Shown here: positions 44,525-55,647 of the stretch, in pieces
Layout of the letters: each line of letters begins with the position of its first letter
Numbering within the stretch: position 1 is the stretch's first letter
NCBI GenBank assembly: GCA_018398585.1
Contig: JAGTTD010000001.1
Span: 9,116,501 to 9,180,500 of the forward strand
DNA length: 64,000 nt
Reading direction: 5' to 3'
DNA from: Simmondsia chinensis
Taxonomy: Eukaryota > Streptophyta > Magnoliopsida > Caryophyllales > Simmondsiaceae
The notes under the pieces: generated by a model
What the model was told of the DNA's origin: nothing
The model's database searches: none
The model's input: only the letters and a program-made list of their open reading frames with translations
Position numbers and translations under genes: made by a program

Positions 44525-44756
44525 CAATTCTCCACCACGGTCTTAAAATATCAGCTATGTCTCCGAAAATTGGCAGAAGCGTGCTTGGGCGAGAGTAGTA
44601 CCAAAAGAGTAACCTCTTGGGAAGTCCTCATGTTGCACCTATTAAGTTGAGAATTTTCGGAAACAGCCTCCTTTTAGGGTAATCCACCCACCCACCCTCC
44701 CTCCCCTCCAGACCCTGCTTTGGCAAGAGCCCTTGGGGCACTGAAAATATTGTGGT
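44525..44756 (+). mobile_element. 5S rRNA-derived SINE, copy 1
   Basis: Positions 44527-44640 resemble plant 5S rRNA: a degraded 5' half, then AAGCGTGCTTGGGCGAGAG, TAGTACC, CCTCTTGGGAAGTCCTCATG and TTGCACCT, covering the internal Pol III promoter region. The 5S part runs straight into a RTE/SINE-type tail (GGAAACAGCCTCCTTTTAGG, CCAGACCCTG, GAGCCCTTGGGGCACTG). The fusion and diverged 5' half show it is a retroposon and not an rRNA gene. Confidence 0.75.
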
Positions 44757-44865
44757 CTCTGAAAATTAACAACTAAAAAATAGTACAAACAACCAATGTC
44801 CCATTTTTTCAAACCAAATTAACACTCTAGCTTTATTAAGGCAAAATTTTCAACCTAACTCTTTA

Positions 44866-45182
44866 ATGGGGGAGTGGGAGTGGTTTTTGCCGTTTCTAAC
44901 TTGGGATTGAAGCTGTTCTGTCCTCTGTGAAATTTGGCGTTTCGATGATTGGCGCTGTGTGTAAATTGGAAGTGTGAAGTTTTTAGTGGGCCGGTGTTCG
45001 ACTAGTTCCTCAGTCCGGGATTTTGCTAATGGTGTTGTTTGAGTCCTTTTGTCTTTTAGGGGTTTCTAGGTGCTTAGGATTGTATTTACGGGGTGGTGTG
45101 TCTTTGTTAGATTTTTTTGAGTGTATGGATGACATTTACCCAGATTTTATTCTATTAATAAAACCCCAATTATCAAAAACAA
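44866..45182 (+). mobile_element. 5'-truncated LINE, 3' end only
   Basis: A G/T-rich 3' UTR ends ATTTTATTCTATTAATAAAA then a short A-rich tail, as in plant L1-type LINEs. The perfect 9-bp duplication AACTCTTTA flanks it (44857-44865 and 45183-45191). No coding part is left. Confidence 0.65.
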
Positions 45183-45328
45183 AACTCTTTACAACAGTTT
45201 AATAAACTGAAGCTAACAACATGAACTAATTTGGCATGGATAATAGGATTCTCACTAACTATGACACACAAACTATGACAATATAAGATGGGAATAACAT
45301 GATAAACATAAAGCTTCACCAAGTAAAT

Positions 45329-45833
45329 TGTCATGATTCTAGATATTAGGGGGGTTAAGTAGTAATAAATCCTAAATAATAATAGTCATGTGATGTCCTT
45401 AATACTTCTTGTAATGGCTGTAAGAGGGTTGGTTAGGTAGTTCGGTCAAGGTAGTTAGTGAGTTGGGTCAAATGTGGTGGCTAACAATGGTTATGTTGGT
45501 TAGTAGGATGTCTAGGTTCATTGTACTTGTTCTTAGCCGCCTCTTCTCTTGCGTAGTATAAGTAGTGAAGTCATGCTTGTAATCTCATAATAATGATGAT
45601 AAATGAACTGTTTCTTTCTCTCTCTTGATCTCGCAATTTCTCTCTAGATTTCTATGAAATCTCTTCTCTTCTTTTCTTGATCTATTCAATCTCATCTCAA
45701 TTCTTCTATTATCTCATCTTAAATCTCTAATTCTATATAAGATTCTATTGATTCCTCATTTAGATCTCCAATTTCAAATGTAATTCACCTTCAAACCCTA
45801 GGTTATGATTCAAGTTATACTTGAATCATAACA
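45329..45833 (+). repeat. 5' LTR of outer copia element
   Basis: It pairs with 55648-56142. It contains AGTATAAGTAGTG, a TATA-like element, and a long pyrimidine-rich U5. Confidence 0.85.
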
Positions 45834-45834
45834 A

Positions 45835-45847
45835 TTGGTATCAGAGC
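45835..45847 (+). other. Primer-binding site of outer copia element
   Basis: TTGGTATCAGAGC follows the LTR by one base and matches the Met-tRNA-type PBS exactly. Confidence 0.8.
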
Positions 45848-46140
45848 TTTGATTTGCTTCCAAATCAAGTTAATTGATATCAAATTCTTGATCAAGTTGT
45901 GTTTGATCCAGAAAAAAAAAAAAAATTTGAGCTTAAACTGCTTGGAAATTCAGTTAAGGCTTGCAGTTAGTGCGATGTTGTAGCAAATTCTTGTGATCGG
46001 TTGGTTGTTTGTTAAGGTTATTGATATTAAGGTTTGGCTCAGCTGCTATTTCGATTACTTGCACAAGCACCAGAGCAAGTTAGTACATCAAATTCAGGAA
46101 TCAAAGTTGCGGAACTTGAATTAATCAAGCTAAATTTTGA

Positions 46141-47529
46141 TTGTGTACATCAACGCTCGCTCCATCACTGTTTGATGTTTCGAATATTCGCAACAGTGTC
46201 TCTACTGTTCTTGATTTGGCAACTCCCTCCACATTTATCACCTGGGATCGATTGTTTACATCCGCGTGTATTGGTTATGATGTTGATGGTCATTTGGATG
46301 GGTCCTCACCCTGTCCCAGTAAGGATGATGCAAACTACAAATCTTGGGTGCGTATTGACAATCTAGTCTTCTCGTGGCTCTTCTCTACTGTTTCTTCTGA
46401 CATTGCTAGCGCCGTCATAACTCCGGGCCTCTCTGTCACTGCTGCTGCAGCATATTCAGCTATTAAGGTGCTCTTTCATGATTGTAATCAAGCACGGAAA
46501 CTTCAGTATAAGAAGGAATTATCTACTTTAAAGAAAGGTACTCTTTCCATGACTGCTTATCTTCAACGCGTTAAAAGTATACGTGATTGCTTAATTTCCA
46601 TTGGGACTTCTATTTTGGATGAAGATATTGTGCTTGCTACTATTCATGGCCTTGGATCTAACCCGGCTTATGTGGTCGTGTCCTCTAATCTTGCTACCCA
46701 ACGTCCTTTTCCTACCTTTGTTGAAGCTCGCTCCTTACTTCTTATAGAAGAAAATCGTATTGAAGAAGCTAAATCATCTATTGTTCCTACTGTTCTTGTT
46801 ACTACCACCGCACCCGGTGATAATAAGACCGGAGACGTGGGACTTCAAGCTGTGACTGATAGTAGTGCTGGTAGTATGCAGCAGCAAGCATATTTCACCC
46901 AACAACATGATTCAGGACAACATCGAGGTAATACACGTGGTGGCCGTGGTAGTTATGGTCATGGTGGTCGAGGTGGTAGAGGTGGCCGTAATCGTGGTCG
47001 AGGTCATGGGAGTTGGAATGGATATAATGGTCATGGATCTTACAATAACAACTCATATGGGCATTATGGAGGTCCTCCGCAGTATAATTATAACAGAGGC
47101 AGCTTCTCTCATACTGGATATTGGGCTGGACCACAGCCAAGTTATGGGCCTTCACTTCCATACCCACAGTTTCATCAAAATCAGCAGCCTTATGGTCCAC
47201 AGCAGTCCATTTTGGGACCCTACCCAGGTAGCACTACTACTTTATCTTCTAATGCTAAAAATGATGATGTCCTTTCTCTTCTACCCACTCTTTTATCTCA
47301 AGTCATTCCTCATTCTTATACTGCTTACACCTCACCTATTCTAGACCAAAGATGGGTAGTTGATAGTGGAGCCTCTTCTCACATGACATACAATCCAGGT
47401 ATCTTTTCATCACTTTCTCGCTACCACGGCTGTGATTCAGTTCAAGTAGGAAATGGTGCATATCTTAAAATCATTGGGATTGGTACTTGCCATATCAAAC
47501 ATCCAATTGGCTCTTTTTATTCTCCATAA
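46141..47529 (+). pseudogene. Copia gag and protease
   Basis: One long open frame. The N-terminal half is the copia gag domain: ATPSTFITWDRLFTSACIGY, SWVRIDNLVFSWLFSTVSSD, ARKLQYKKELSTLKKGTLSM and AYLQRVKSIRDCLISIG. A Gly/Arg-rich RNA-binding stretch (about 46920-47040: GGRGGRGGRNRGRGHG) takes the place of a zinc knuckle. A Tyr/Pro/Gln-rich linker and the protease motif VVDSGASSHMT (near 47358, DSGA intact) follow. The frame ends at 47529 by a shift; the next frame continues the pol reading. Gag forms the particle. This piece looks the best preserved coding stretch of the complex. Confidence 0.8.
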
Positions 47530-48592
47530 TGTTCTTCTTGTCCCCGGTCTCACTAAAAATATATTATATGTCCGCCAATTCGTTCTTGATAATAAATGTA
47601 TTGTTGAATTTAATTTATGTGGTTTTTCTGTTAAGGTTCCTGGGATGACTCAAGAAATTATCAAGTGCAGTAGTCCTGGTCCTTTATACACCGTCCCTGC
47701 ACAATCTCCAGCAAAATCTCAGTTCGCTTTCATAGCTGCTCCGGTTTCACCACGTATCTAGCACTGTTGGTTGGGACATCCTAGAGTTTCTACCTTAGCT
47801 TCTTTAGTCAAAAATAAAGTTGTTTCTAGCTCAAATTTAGCTCTAGATTTGGATTTTTGTCATGCTTGTCAGTTAGGCAAACATACTCGCTTACCATTTC
47901 ATTCGTCTGTTACGTAAACAAATAAACCTTTTCGATTGATTCATTCTGATGTATGGACATTTCCTGTTTTTAGTATTAGTGGATTTAAGTATTATGTGCT
48001 TTTCTTGGATGATTTTACACATTATGTATGGGTATATCCTATTGTTGCCAAGTCTGATGTGTTTGGTGTTTTTCTCAAGTTTCGATCTTTCATTTTAAAT
48101 CAATTTGACACAGAGATCAAGCAATTTCAGTGTGATAATGGCAAAGAATACATGAACACGAGCTTTGATGCGCTATTTGAGGCTTGCGGTATTCACTGTT
48201 GAGCCTCATGTCCTCACACCTCTCAACAAAATGGTAAAGTAAAATGGATGCATCGCACCTTAAGTAATATGTTCCGTACACTTTTGTTTCAAGCTTCAAT
48301 GCCACCTGAGTTTTGGGTTGAAGCTTTACAGGTTGCTGTGCATAATATTAACATAATTCCCTCTAATACGACTCAAGGGTGTACACCCCATCAAATGTTG
48401 TGGGGCGCGAGACCTTCTTATGACCATCTACGCACTTTTAGTTGTGCGTGTTATCCAAATTTGTCAGCTACTGCCTCTCACAAGCTTGCTTCTCGATCTG
48501 CTCGTTGTGTGTTTCTTGGGTATGCTAGTCATAACAAAGGGTATCGGTATTTAGATCTTGCTAACATTGGGGTTGTTCCTCTTGTGAGGTAG
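47453..48592 (+). pseudogene. Copia GAG-pre-integrase and integrase, ends early
   Basis: LHNVLLVPGLTKNILYVRQF leads into the zinc domain (HCWLGHPRVSTLASLV, CHACQLGKHTRLPF), then the core: HSDVWTFPVFSISGFKYYVL, CDNGKEYMNTSFDALF and SCPHTSQQNGKVKWMHRTLS. The third catalytic acid should be the E of GRAERKHR; here the position reads K (GKVKWMHR). A stop lies at 47757, another near 47917 and one near 48200. The reading continues through ARPSYDHLRTFSCACYPNLS and GYASHNKGYRYLDL, then ends near 48590 where homology to copia pol stops. RT and RNase H do not follow. Confidence 0.8.
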
Positions 48593-48599
48593 TCTATAT

Positions 48600-49692
48600 A
48601 ATGCAAGAACAACGGCAAATGTTGAGGGAAAGTCTATCTCCTCGAGTTTGGGTGACCATATCACAATCTCAGCAAGATGAGCTAAAGCAAAGTCACAAAT
48701 CAGTTCAGGAATGGGATAATGTTCAGCAGCTAGAAGGGAATTTCGATGTTACTGATATAGAAGCTCAGATTAAGAACACTCCTGTGATGGTTAGAGTGAC
48801 AAATCAGGCCAATTTGAGGCCATTTTGATCCAGGGAAGGAAGACCTAACTGTTCCTTGGAAAAGCATGCAGAAGTTTCTGCAGAAACTTGAGCATAAATT
48901 AGAGCAAGACTTCATTGATAGTGCTGGTTGCAGTTGGATTTTGGGAGCTCCGGCAGTAGAACAAGGAATTAACATCACACAAGGCAATGAGACTCGTATA
49001 AGGGAAGTGCAAGTGAACATAGAAGATATAAGTTTCAGAATGTTGCATATTAAGCTGATTATATATGATTTTTGGGTTGTGACAGCAAGAGTTTCAGGTT
49101 GGGCGCTCCGAATTTGTATTAGTAAAGCTGAAGAAAGGGGGTATCCTCCAAAGGTGCAAGCCAATGTGAGACCACTTGAAGTTTTTTTGGCTTAAATATC
49201 ATCAGCAAGAAGAAGGACAAGGTGAAACAGCAAGCTGTCATTGGAAGCAACCAGCTAGTCTTGGAGGTGATTGTGAAGGAAGTCATCCTTTTATTGAGGA
49301 TCAAGATTATACGGGGGTTGTTTGTGGGCAGTGGCAAGACTCCTAGAGCATCCACATTTTTATCAAAAGCAATGAAAATTTCATAAATAAACCTCCTAAG
49401 TGGGAAAAGATTTGCAAAATCTTCCTCAACCCTGTTGTTGATGATTCTACGGTGCTGAAAATTGAGCTGAATAGGTGCTTGATGGTGTTTTTCAAGGGAA
49501 AAACAAGTGTGGAAATTGTGGGTTTGAAGCAAGATTCAAGTGTTGCTAGTTTGGTCTGAGTTCGAAGCTGTAAATACCGACTAATAAGCATCTCGAAGTT
49601 GTTCGGTGGAGTCAATAAGAGTCTTCAAGCTACTTCTTCCCAACTAAGATTCTTGGGGCAAGAATCTCTTAAGAGGGGGGGGGGGGGGGGGG
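48600..49692 (+). pseudogene. Unknown coding remnant upstream of internal LTR
   Basis: Not a known copia domain. Frames read MQEQRQMLRESLSPRVWV (48601-48828) and QKFLQKLEHKLEQDFIDSAG (48866-49195), the latter ending AEERGYPPKVQANVRPLEV. A further frame has KPPKWEKICKIFLNPV near 49390. The segment ends in a purine tract of about 18 G residues (49675-49692) against the internal LTR, so it is the 3' internal part of a second element. Related phrases recur at 50168-50551 and 55190-55647. Function is unknown; I do not assign one. Confidence 0.45.
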
Positions 49693-50146
49693 TGAGATGA
49701 TGTGGGAGTATTATTATAGGGGAGTAATTAGTAATAAGTTAATAGTATAAGTCATCAATAATGGTCTTGTATTGGTCAAGGTTAGTGGCTCGGTTGTGCA
49801 AGGTCGGTTAGCTAGGTGTCTTCCTGAAATATCTCAGTTCTAGCCTTTAGTTAGTATAAATAGTGTAGCTTCTCTTGTAAGTGGAATATGTTGAATGATG
49901 AATTAATTTCTCTTTCTTGATCTTCTAATTCCTTCTAGACTTCTGTCAACTATCTCTATCAATATCTTCACTTCTCTTCTTAATTCTCTTCAATCTCTCT
50001 TGATTTCTTCTAATTCTCTTACAATCTCACATTAATCTCTAACTTCTCTTAAAATTCTCTTGATTCCTCATCTCAATCTATCATTTTCTAGTATAAATTT
50101 CTTGAAACCCAAGGTTATGATCTAAGTTTGAGCTTGAATCATAACA
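49693..50146 (+). repeat. Internal LTR with purine tract and PBS on its two sides
   Basis: TGAGATGATGTGGGAG...TGAATCATAACA is a diverged relative of the outer LTR: same order of AT-rich U3, ATAAATAGTG TATA box, pyrimidine-rich U5 and GGTTATGATCTAAG end. It has a G tract before it and a PBS (TTGGTATTAGAGTC, 50148-50161) after it. No second copy exists in the window. Confidence 0.65.
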
Positions 50147-50167
50147 ATTGGTATTAGAGTCAGGTTC

Positions 50168-50551
50168 ATGGCTGAGTATGAAAGGGAAGAAGTATTACAA
50201 TCTGGAAGTGGAAAAGTGAATTCATGGCTGCAAGATGGAAACTTCTCGGTGGCTGCTGCAGGTTCTACAAAGTTTTACAGCTCACATGAATCAGTTATTG
50301 GTGAAGTGGAAATAATAGAGGCACACTCAGTTGAGGCTGCAGGTTTAGTTAAGGGACAAATTGTTATGACTGCAGAGTTTACTAGATTAGCACAAGAACA
50401 ATTAGTTTCTTCTCCTATGCTAGCTAACATTTCCATTCATATGGGAAATTTGTTAAATCAAAGCATGGGGCATCCTCCTAAGGTGCAAGCAAATGTGAGA
50501 CCTTTAGAACCGAGGAAAAAGATATGGTACACTCTTTGTGGCTTCATGTTA
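50168..50551 (+). pseudogene. Unknown frame after internal PBS
   Basis: Opens MAEYEREEVLQSGSGKVNSW 20 bases after the PBS, the usual place for gag, and reaches LLNQSMGHPPKVQANVRPLE before the third element interrupts it. No gag motif is visible. The PPKVQANVRPLE phrase is identical to one in the frame at 48866-49195. Removing the insertion at 50547-55184 joins it to the block at 55190-55647, which has FYWEEICKMF and KPLKWEYICKIF. Function is unknown. Confidence 0.4.
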
Positions 50552-50906
50552 TGATTGAGACTAATCTCAAACCATAACCTAGGGGAAGGATAGAATCAAA
50601 GAGAGTTAGATGAGAAGAGAAGTGAAGGGGATGAGAAATAGAGAGAAAGTTAGATGAGAACGAGAGGTTATCTCAAAGAGATAGTTATATTGATTAAAGT
50701 TGCCTATTACAATGGATGAGCTCCACTACTTATAGTAATCTCAAGCTAACTAACAACTTGACCTTAAGCTAACAATAACTTCACTAATAGCTAATACATG
50801 ACTCTATTACATTGATGCTACTAGAATATCATCAAAGACTTATTATAATTACAACCATGATCTAGTCACACTCATTTTCAATTATCCATCTATTACAATC
50901 ATGACA
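50547..50906 (-). repeat. 3' LTR of third nested element
   Basis: Pairs with 54824-55184. On the minus strand CTATAAGTAGTGGAGC is a TATA-like element. Confidence 0.8.
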
Positions 50907-50959
50907 ATACTTCCCCCCCCCCCCCCCCCAAAAAAAAAAAAGATTCTAGTCTCAAGAAT

Positions 50960-53900
50960 TTACGATGAGAAACCATGAAGAGCACTTATTGTTGTAGAAG
51001 GGATAGCTGAAAGTAAGGGACACTTGCTGAAAAATGCATATGAAGACATATGGGTAATGAAATCTGCAACCGAAAGGCACTTATTGATGCAAATTTGAAG
51101 CAACTCTAGCCAATAGCACTCATCTGGAGGTCTACCCAGATCAAACCACATTAGCTAAACACCAACACCCATGACCAATTCGTGGAATCTCCTGATGCAA
51201 TTAGCACAGCTCAATAGCACCCGCTTGCTGCAGAAACATGAGAAAGACATAGTGTTGAAACAAGTGAAAGATAGAGTGTGCAACAGCTGCAACTGAGCTG
51301 CAGATTCTCCCATTGTACTGCTCCAACATAACACCACGCTTGTATTGTCCAGGGAAAAGTGTCCACTTGTTCCCGAGTTTATAATACTTTCAAGGGTCCA
51401 GCGAGCATACTCAATTGACCCATCAACCTTCCCAGATATTGCTAGCAGTGAGAGACTTGAATTGTGCCAAGAGCCGACAACATCTTCTTTAAAATTTGTT
51501 TGTTGCAAGTTAAGTCTGATCTTGGATGGTATAGAAGTCTCTACCTCTTCTTTTATTGCTCTTGCACAATCCACACAATATACTTCCGCTTCTCTAATTT
51601 GCCTAAACATAATGAGAGTGCACCAAGAACATCAGACTTCTTGTTTCCTAGTGCAACACATTTTTTTCCGATTGAGCACAAAATGCCTCCAATCTTGTTC
51701 GAACCTCCTGGAGTTTCCAGCCTCCATTTGATAGGCTGCAGCCACAATGATGTAGATTAACAATATAGGATCCCACAGCCATGAACACAAGTGAGAATGC
51801 TAAATAATCCAGCCCATGAACCCAATAGAACTTCAGAACAGATGCAAACATCACATGAGGAAGATCTGGTCTGAGCTTGACTTCTCTGCTGTTATGTAAG
51901 CTAATTTTAGCTAGAATTGAACTTAATCTTCCATAGACAAATTGAGCTACTTCTTCAACATGTAAACAACTTCGGTTTGTCCTCAATTGGCAACATACAG
52001 CAACATACTCTTGCAACTGTGAAACAGAACTCCAAAATTCTGCATCTTCAATACTGATTTCTGCTTTGTTGAACTCAGCTTCATCATCTTGTTCCACCTC
52101 ACTTTCCTGATCTGGATTAAGAGCAGCTTCTTCAACTCTCTGTTGCAACCAACCTAGCGGAACTATCAACAACAGAACACCAAGCTAGAATTCAGAACTT
52201 TTCTCAAGTCCTCAGCAGCAACTTTACTTCTTTGTGTGCACCAATCATCTGAATTTTGCAGCTTACAACTCATGAACTTCAACTCCTTCTCAAAACCTCT
52301 AATTCCAGTCTGAATTCCTTATTGTTTACCACATTTTAAGGGCTCATTCATATCTGCTTCTACTTCTACTGTAACCCAGCTTGAGAGATCTTGGTTGAAT
52401 GGCTCAATTTTAACATCTGAAGTTGCTCCAATCCTCAAGTACTACACCTCCACTTCAAATTCAGGAGGCCTCACATTTGGTTTGGGACATGTTCTTTGTT
52501 CACAGATTGATTATTACATAGCCTTAGCTTGGAGCTCAATACACTTGCCCATTTGTTGTCTAGCACTGTCATTCCAAGTCCCACGTAGAATTCAGACCCC
52601 ACCAAGGCATCAGGAGGCCTTCCAACTTCAAACAAAACCCAATGACCTTCAATTCTACTGGATCTTGGCTGAAAAGTCTTAATTTTCAACTCATTACCCA
52701 GCTTGTGATCATCTAACACTTCGAATAATTTTCCAGAAACACAACTTGGCCATTGATGAACTTGGGAATAAACTTTGGAAGCTTGATTAAACTTTTTCTC
52801 CGACTCAGCCTCATGTTTCAATCTCTTGTAATAATGATCTGCCTCTCACGGATCAGAAGGAAGCCTATCATAAGAGTTTGCAACTTGATGACCTTCTCCT
52901 CATCTAAAGAATATGGCAGTGAATTCATTCAGCAGCTCCTTGCACACCTCAGGTTCTGATTTTGAGTACCAATGTGCCATGGAAAAGTACTTAATACATT
53001 TTGTGATGTATTCCTTGATAATACAACAGTAGCATCAGATTTTTCAGCCGTACATTTTAGTTCTGCAGTGCTATTCTTATGTTTGTGGGCTGAAATCCTA
53101 ATATGCTCATCTTGTGAATCACTACTACTAGGAATCACTTTACTCCTTGTTTTCTTAAGCATTCTCTTGATCCACGAAGAAGCTCCGAGTCTTTCCACAT
53201 ATGAAAACACCATCTTCATCTTTCCCACTTCAATATCCTCTAACATATGTTGTTTTTCGAGAAATAACTTGTTTTTCTCAAGGAGTAAAAAGTCCGGAAC
53301 GCTACCTTTATAGCTCACCAATGGCCTTTCCAATGATCTCAATCATTTACTTGAGAAACACTTCTTTTGATTAAGGGAGACTTCCGAATTGATGTCAATA
53401 TTGTTCGAAAAAGTGAGCTTAAACCTCAATTTTCTAATGGATAGGATCTCAATGTATACTTGCAATTTCTTTGTCGCATTTCAAACTTGACTTGAACCCA
53501 AGCCATCAACACGAACAGTTTCTTTGTCTTTGCCTACCATAGGCATAACAACCACTTCATCTAGCTCACCCTCTTGATTAAGCTTCTCCTCATGTCGCTG
53601 CGATCTCTAAGTCCATTGCTCATAGAACCTCCGATCCCATTCTCGCAACCATTGATCTTGTAGTTGCTGATACCGAACCATCCATTCCTCCAAATGAATG
53701 CTCATCGGACTAACTATAACAATCTCTTGTTATGCTGCAAAGCTCGTGCTGGACAACATGATTGATTCCCTGAATTCCACGATCCTTGCTCATTGAGGAT
53801 AAGAATTGTACACTCACAGCCAAGGAGACCTGAACTTTCGCACACAGAATCGCCACCAAGGTTCGACTGACAAGTTACTAGAATCAAACCCTAACTTCAC

Positions 53901-54038
53901 AACAACCACGTTCGAGTTTAACAATAACACAATTCGAATTCGAATCCAACCACTCTGTAAGTCTTGAATCGAACTCCAAATCAATTGCCTTGTACGATTC
54001 GGACTTGATTTTTTGCTCAACAAACACCGTAGACACAA
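50960..54038 (-). pseudogene. Unrecognised coding remnants in third element
   Basis: Minus-strand frames at 53814-54038, 52929-53342, 52471-52821, 51648-52172 and 51155-51610 are co-linear but shifted. Readable pieces include HLEEWMVRYQQLQDQWLREW near 53690, SLERPLVSYKGSVPDFLLLE, EGHWVLFEVGRPPDALVGSE, a shifted VPKPNVRPPEFEVEV near 52480, and IREAEVYCVDCARAIKEEVE near 51600. The PNVRPPE phrase resembles the ANVRPLE phrase of the neighbouring elements. No retroviral domain is identified. This may be one long decayed protein, possibly a family-specific gag or a captured host gene. Confidence 0.4.
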
Positions 54039-54823
54039 ACCCTAACCGACAAACTTCAAATCAGAGAGAGTTTCGAACTAGAAACCTTAACCGTGGTGAT
54101 TTCTTGATTAATCCAGACTATGAATCTGAATTAATTCATGCTTAGCTACAATTACTGATTTCAACACACTTCTAACCACAATTCTCAAGATCACTGTTAG
54201 ATTTCTACGAACTTGTACTGAGTTCTTGTTAGTTCTTCTTTAGGCAAGTGAAATTAGTTAAGTTCTTATACACTATTTTGCATACAACACAATTCCACCA
54301 AGAAGTTCACAACACACGATCAACTACTCACTTCAGCAACATAGGAAGGAGGATTCTGAACACAAGCAATTCAGAAGTTCAAGAACTATACCTTCACCTC
54401 AATTATATGAATTGCAAGCTTGCTAAGCTGATCTTCTGGTATTTGATCAAGATCAACGTACGCCAGCAGCTCACTTTAGTTTTACCAACCAATTTCTACA
54501 GATTTTGATCTAGATTAGTAGGATTCAGTAGTATAAACTTCCATGGCTTACTTCCCCCTGTCACTGCCAACTAAGTTTAATTGTCATCAAATAGATACGT
54601 GAATCAACGCACTTGATTCAGTGCAACTCAATCCCTGATGCAGCAAGTTCAACTAATGCCTTGATGCACTTTGTCAACACCCACAATTGAAATTGAATGT
54701 AACAGTAACCTTAAGCTTAAACCAAAATTCAAAATAGAATTCTTGATCAAATTGCAACGTGATTCAAGGATATTTGCTATCAAATTACGCTAGATTTGGA
54801 AGCAAACTGGCTCTGATACCAAT
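54039..54823 (-). other. Leader of third nested element
   Basis: Between the PBS (54808-54822, reading TTGGTATCAGAGCC on the minus strand) and the first long frame. A+T-rich and stop-rich; nothing else is seen. Confidence 0.5.
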
Positions 54824-55184
54824 TGTTATGATCAAGACTAATCTCATACCATAACCTAGGGGAAGGAGAGAATCAAAGAGAGTTAGATGAGAAGAGAAGT
54901 GAAGGGGATGAGAAGTAGAGAGAAAGTTAGATGAGAACGAGAGGTTATCTCAAAGAGATAGTTGTATTGATTAAAGTTGCCTATTACAATGGATGAGCTC
55001 CACTACTTATAGTAATCTCAAGCTAACTAACAAATTGACCTTAAGCTAATACATAACTTCACTAATAGCTAATACATGACTCTATTACATTGATGCTACT
55101 AGAATATCATCAAAGACTTATTATAATTACAACCATGATCTAGTCACACTCATTTTCAATTACCCATCTATTACAATCATGACA
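54824..55184 (-). repeat. 5' LTR of third nested element
   Basis: Pairs with 50547-50906 and is followed by the second CTTCA duplication. On the minus strand the PBS follows its end directly. Confidence 0.8.
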
Positions 55185-55189
55185 CTTCA

Positions 55190-55647
55190 ACAGCATTAAA
55201 GTCAAGATCAAAGACACAAGTCATTTCAAGAAGAAACTCTTCTACTGGGAAGAGATATGTAAGATGTTTACTTTTGTGGCAGCTGCAAGTATTTGAGTTC
55301 TTACTACATTTGCTAGGAGAAGCATGAAGGAAAGGTTGGAGAATGATTTGAAACATTGTGGGAAACATCAGGTTTCCAAGAATTTACTTGCTTTGGTCCG
55401 CAAGTATGGGGAATTCATAGTGAAACCTCTCAAGTGGGAATACATTTGCAAGATTTTTTTCACTAGTTGTTACTAAATCTAAGGCAACTCAAGATCTTTG
55501 GAAGCTGCAAGATTGGATTGAAGTTCTGGGTTGCAGTGCATACAAGAAATAAGCAACCCAAGCTGTGAAAGAATTCAACATCCTTGATTTGAAGCTACTC
55601 TTTTCTCTTAAATTCATGAGGACAAGAATGTCTAGAGGGGAGAGTAT
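55190..55647 (+). other. 3' internal segment of outer complex
   Basis: Joins to 50546 once the third element is removed. Readable phrases are FYWEEICKMFTFVAAAS, LLALVRKYGEFIVKPLKWEY and CKIFF. It ends with ATTCATGAGGACAAGAATG, then a purine tract (AGAGGGGAGAG) against the outer 3' LTR. No known domain. Confidence 0.45.

Larger units (their letters stand above)
50547..55184 (-). mobile_element. Third nested LTR element, non-autonomous
   Basis: LTRs of 360 and 361 bp (50547-50906 and 54824-55184) start TGTTATGAT and end ATCATGACA on the plus strand, with the perfect duplication CTTCA (50542-50546 and 55185-55189). On the minus strand a PBS (54808-54822, TTGGTATCAGAGCC) follows the 5' LTR, and a T-run then G-run purine tract (near 50907-50941) precedes the 3' LTR. 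By eye about 11 differences separate the LTRs, near 97% identity. The 3.9-kb interior has no gag, RT or integrase motif that I recognise. LTR layout resembles the two LTR types around it, so it is probably a related family. Confidence 0.8.

Noticed and set aside
44527..44640. A functional 5S rRNA gene
   Set aside because: The 5' half is badly degraded, no T-run terminator follows and the sequence runs into a SINE tail.
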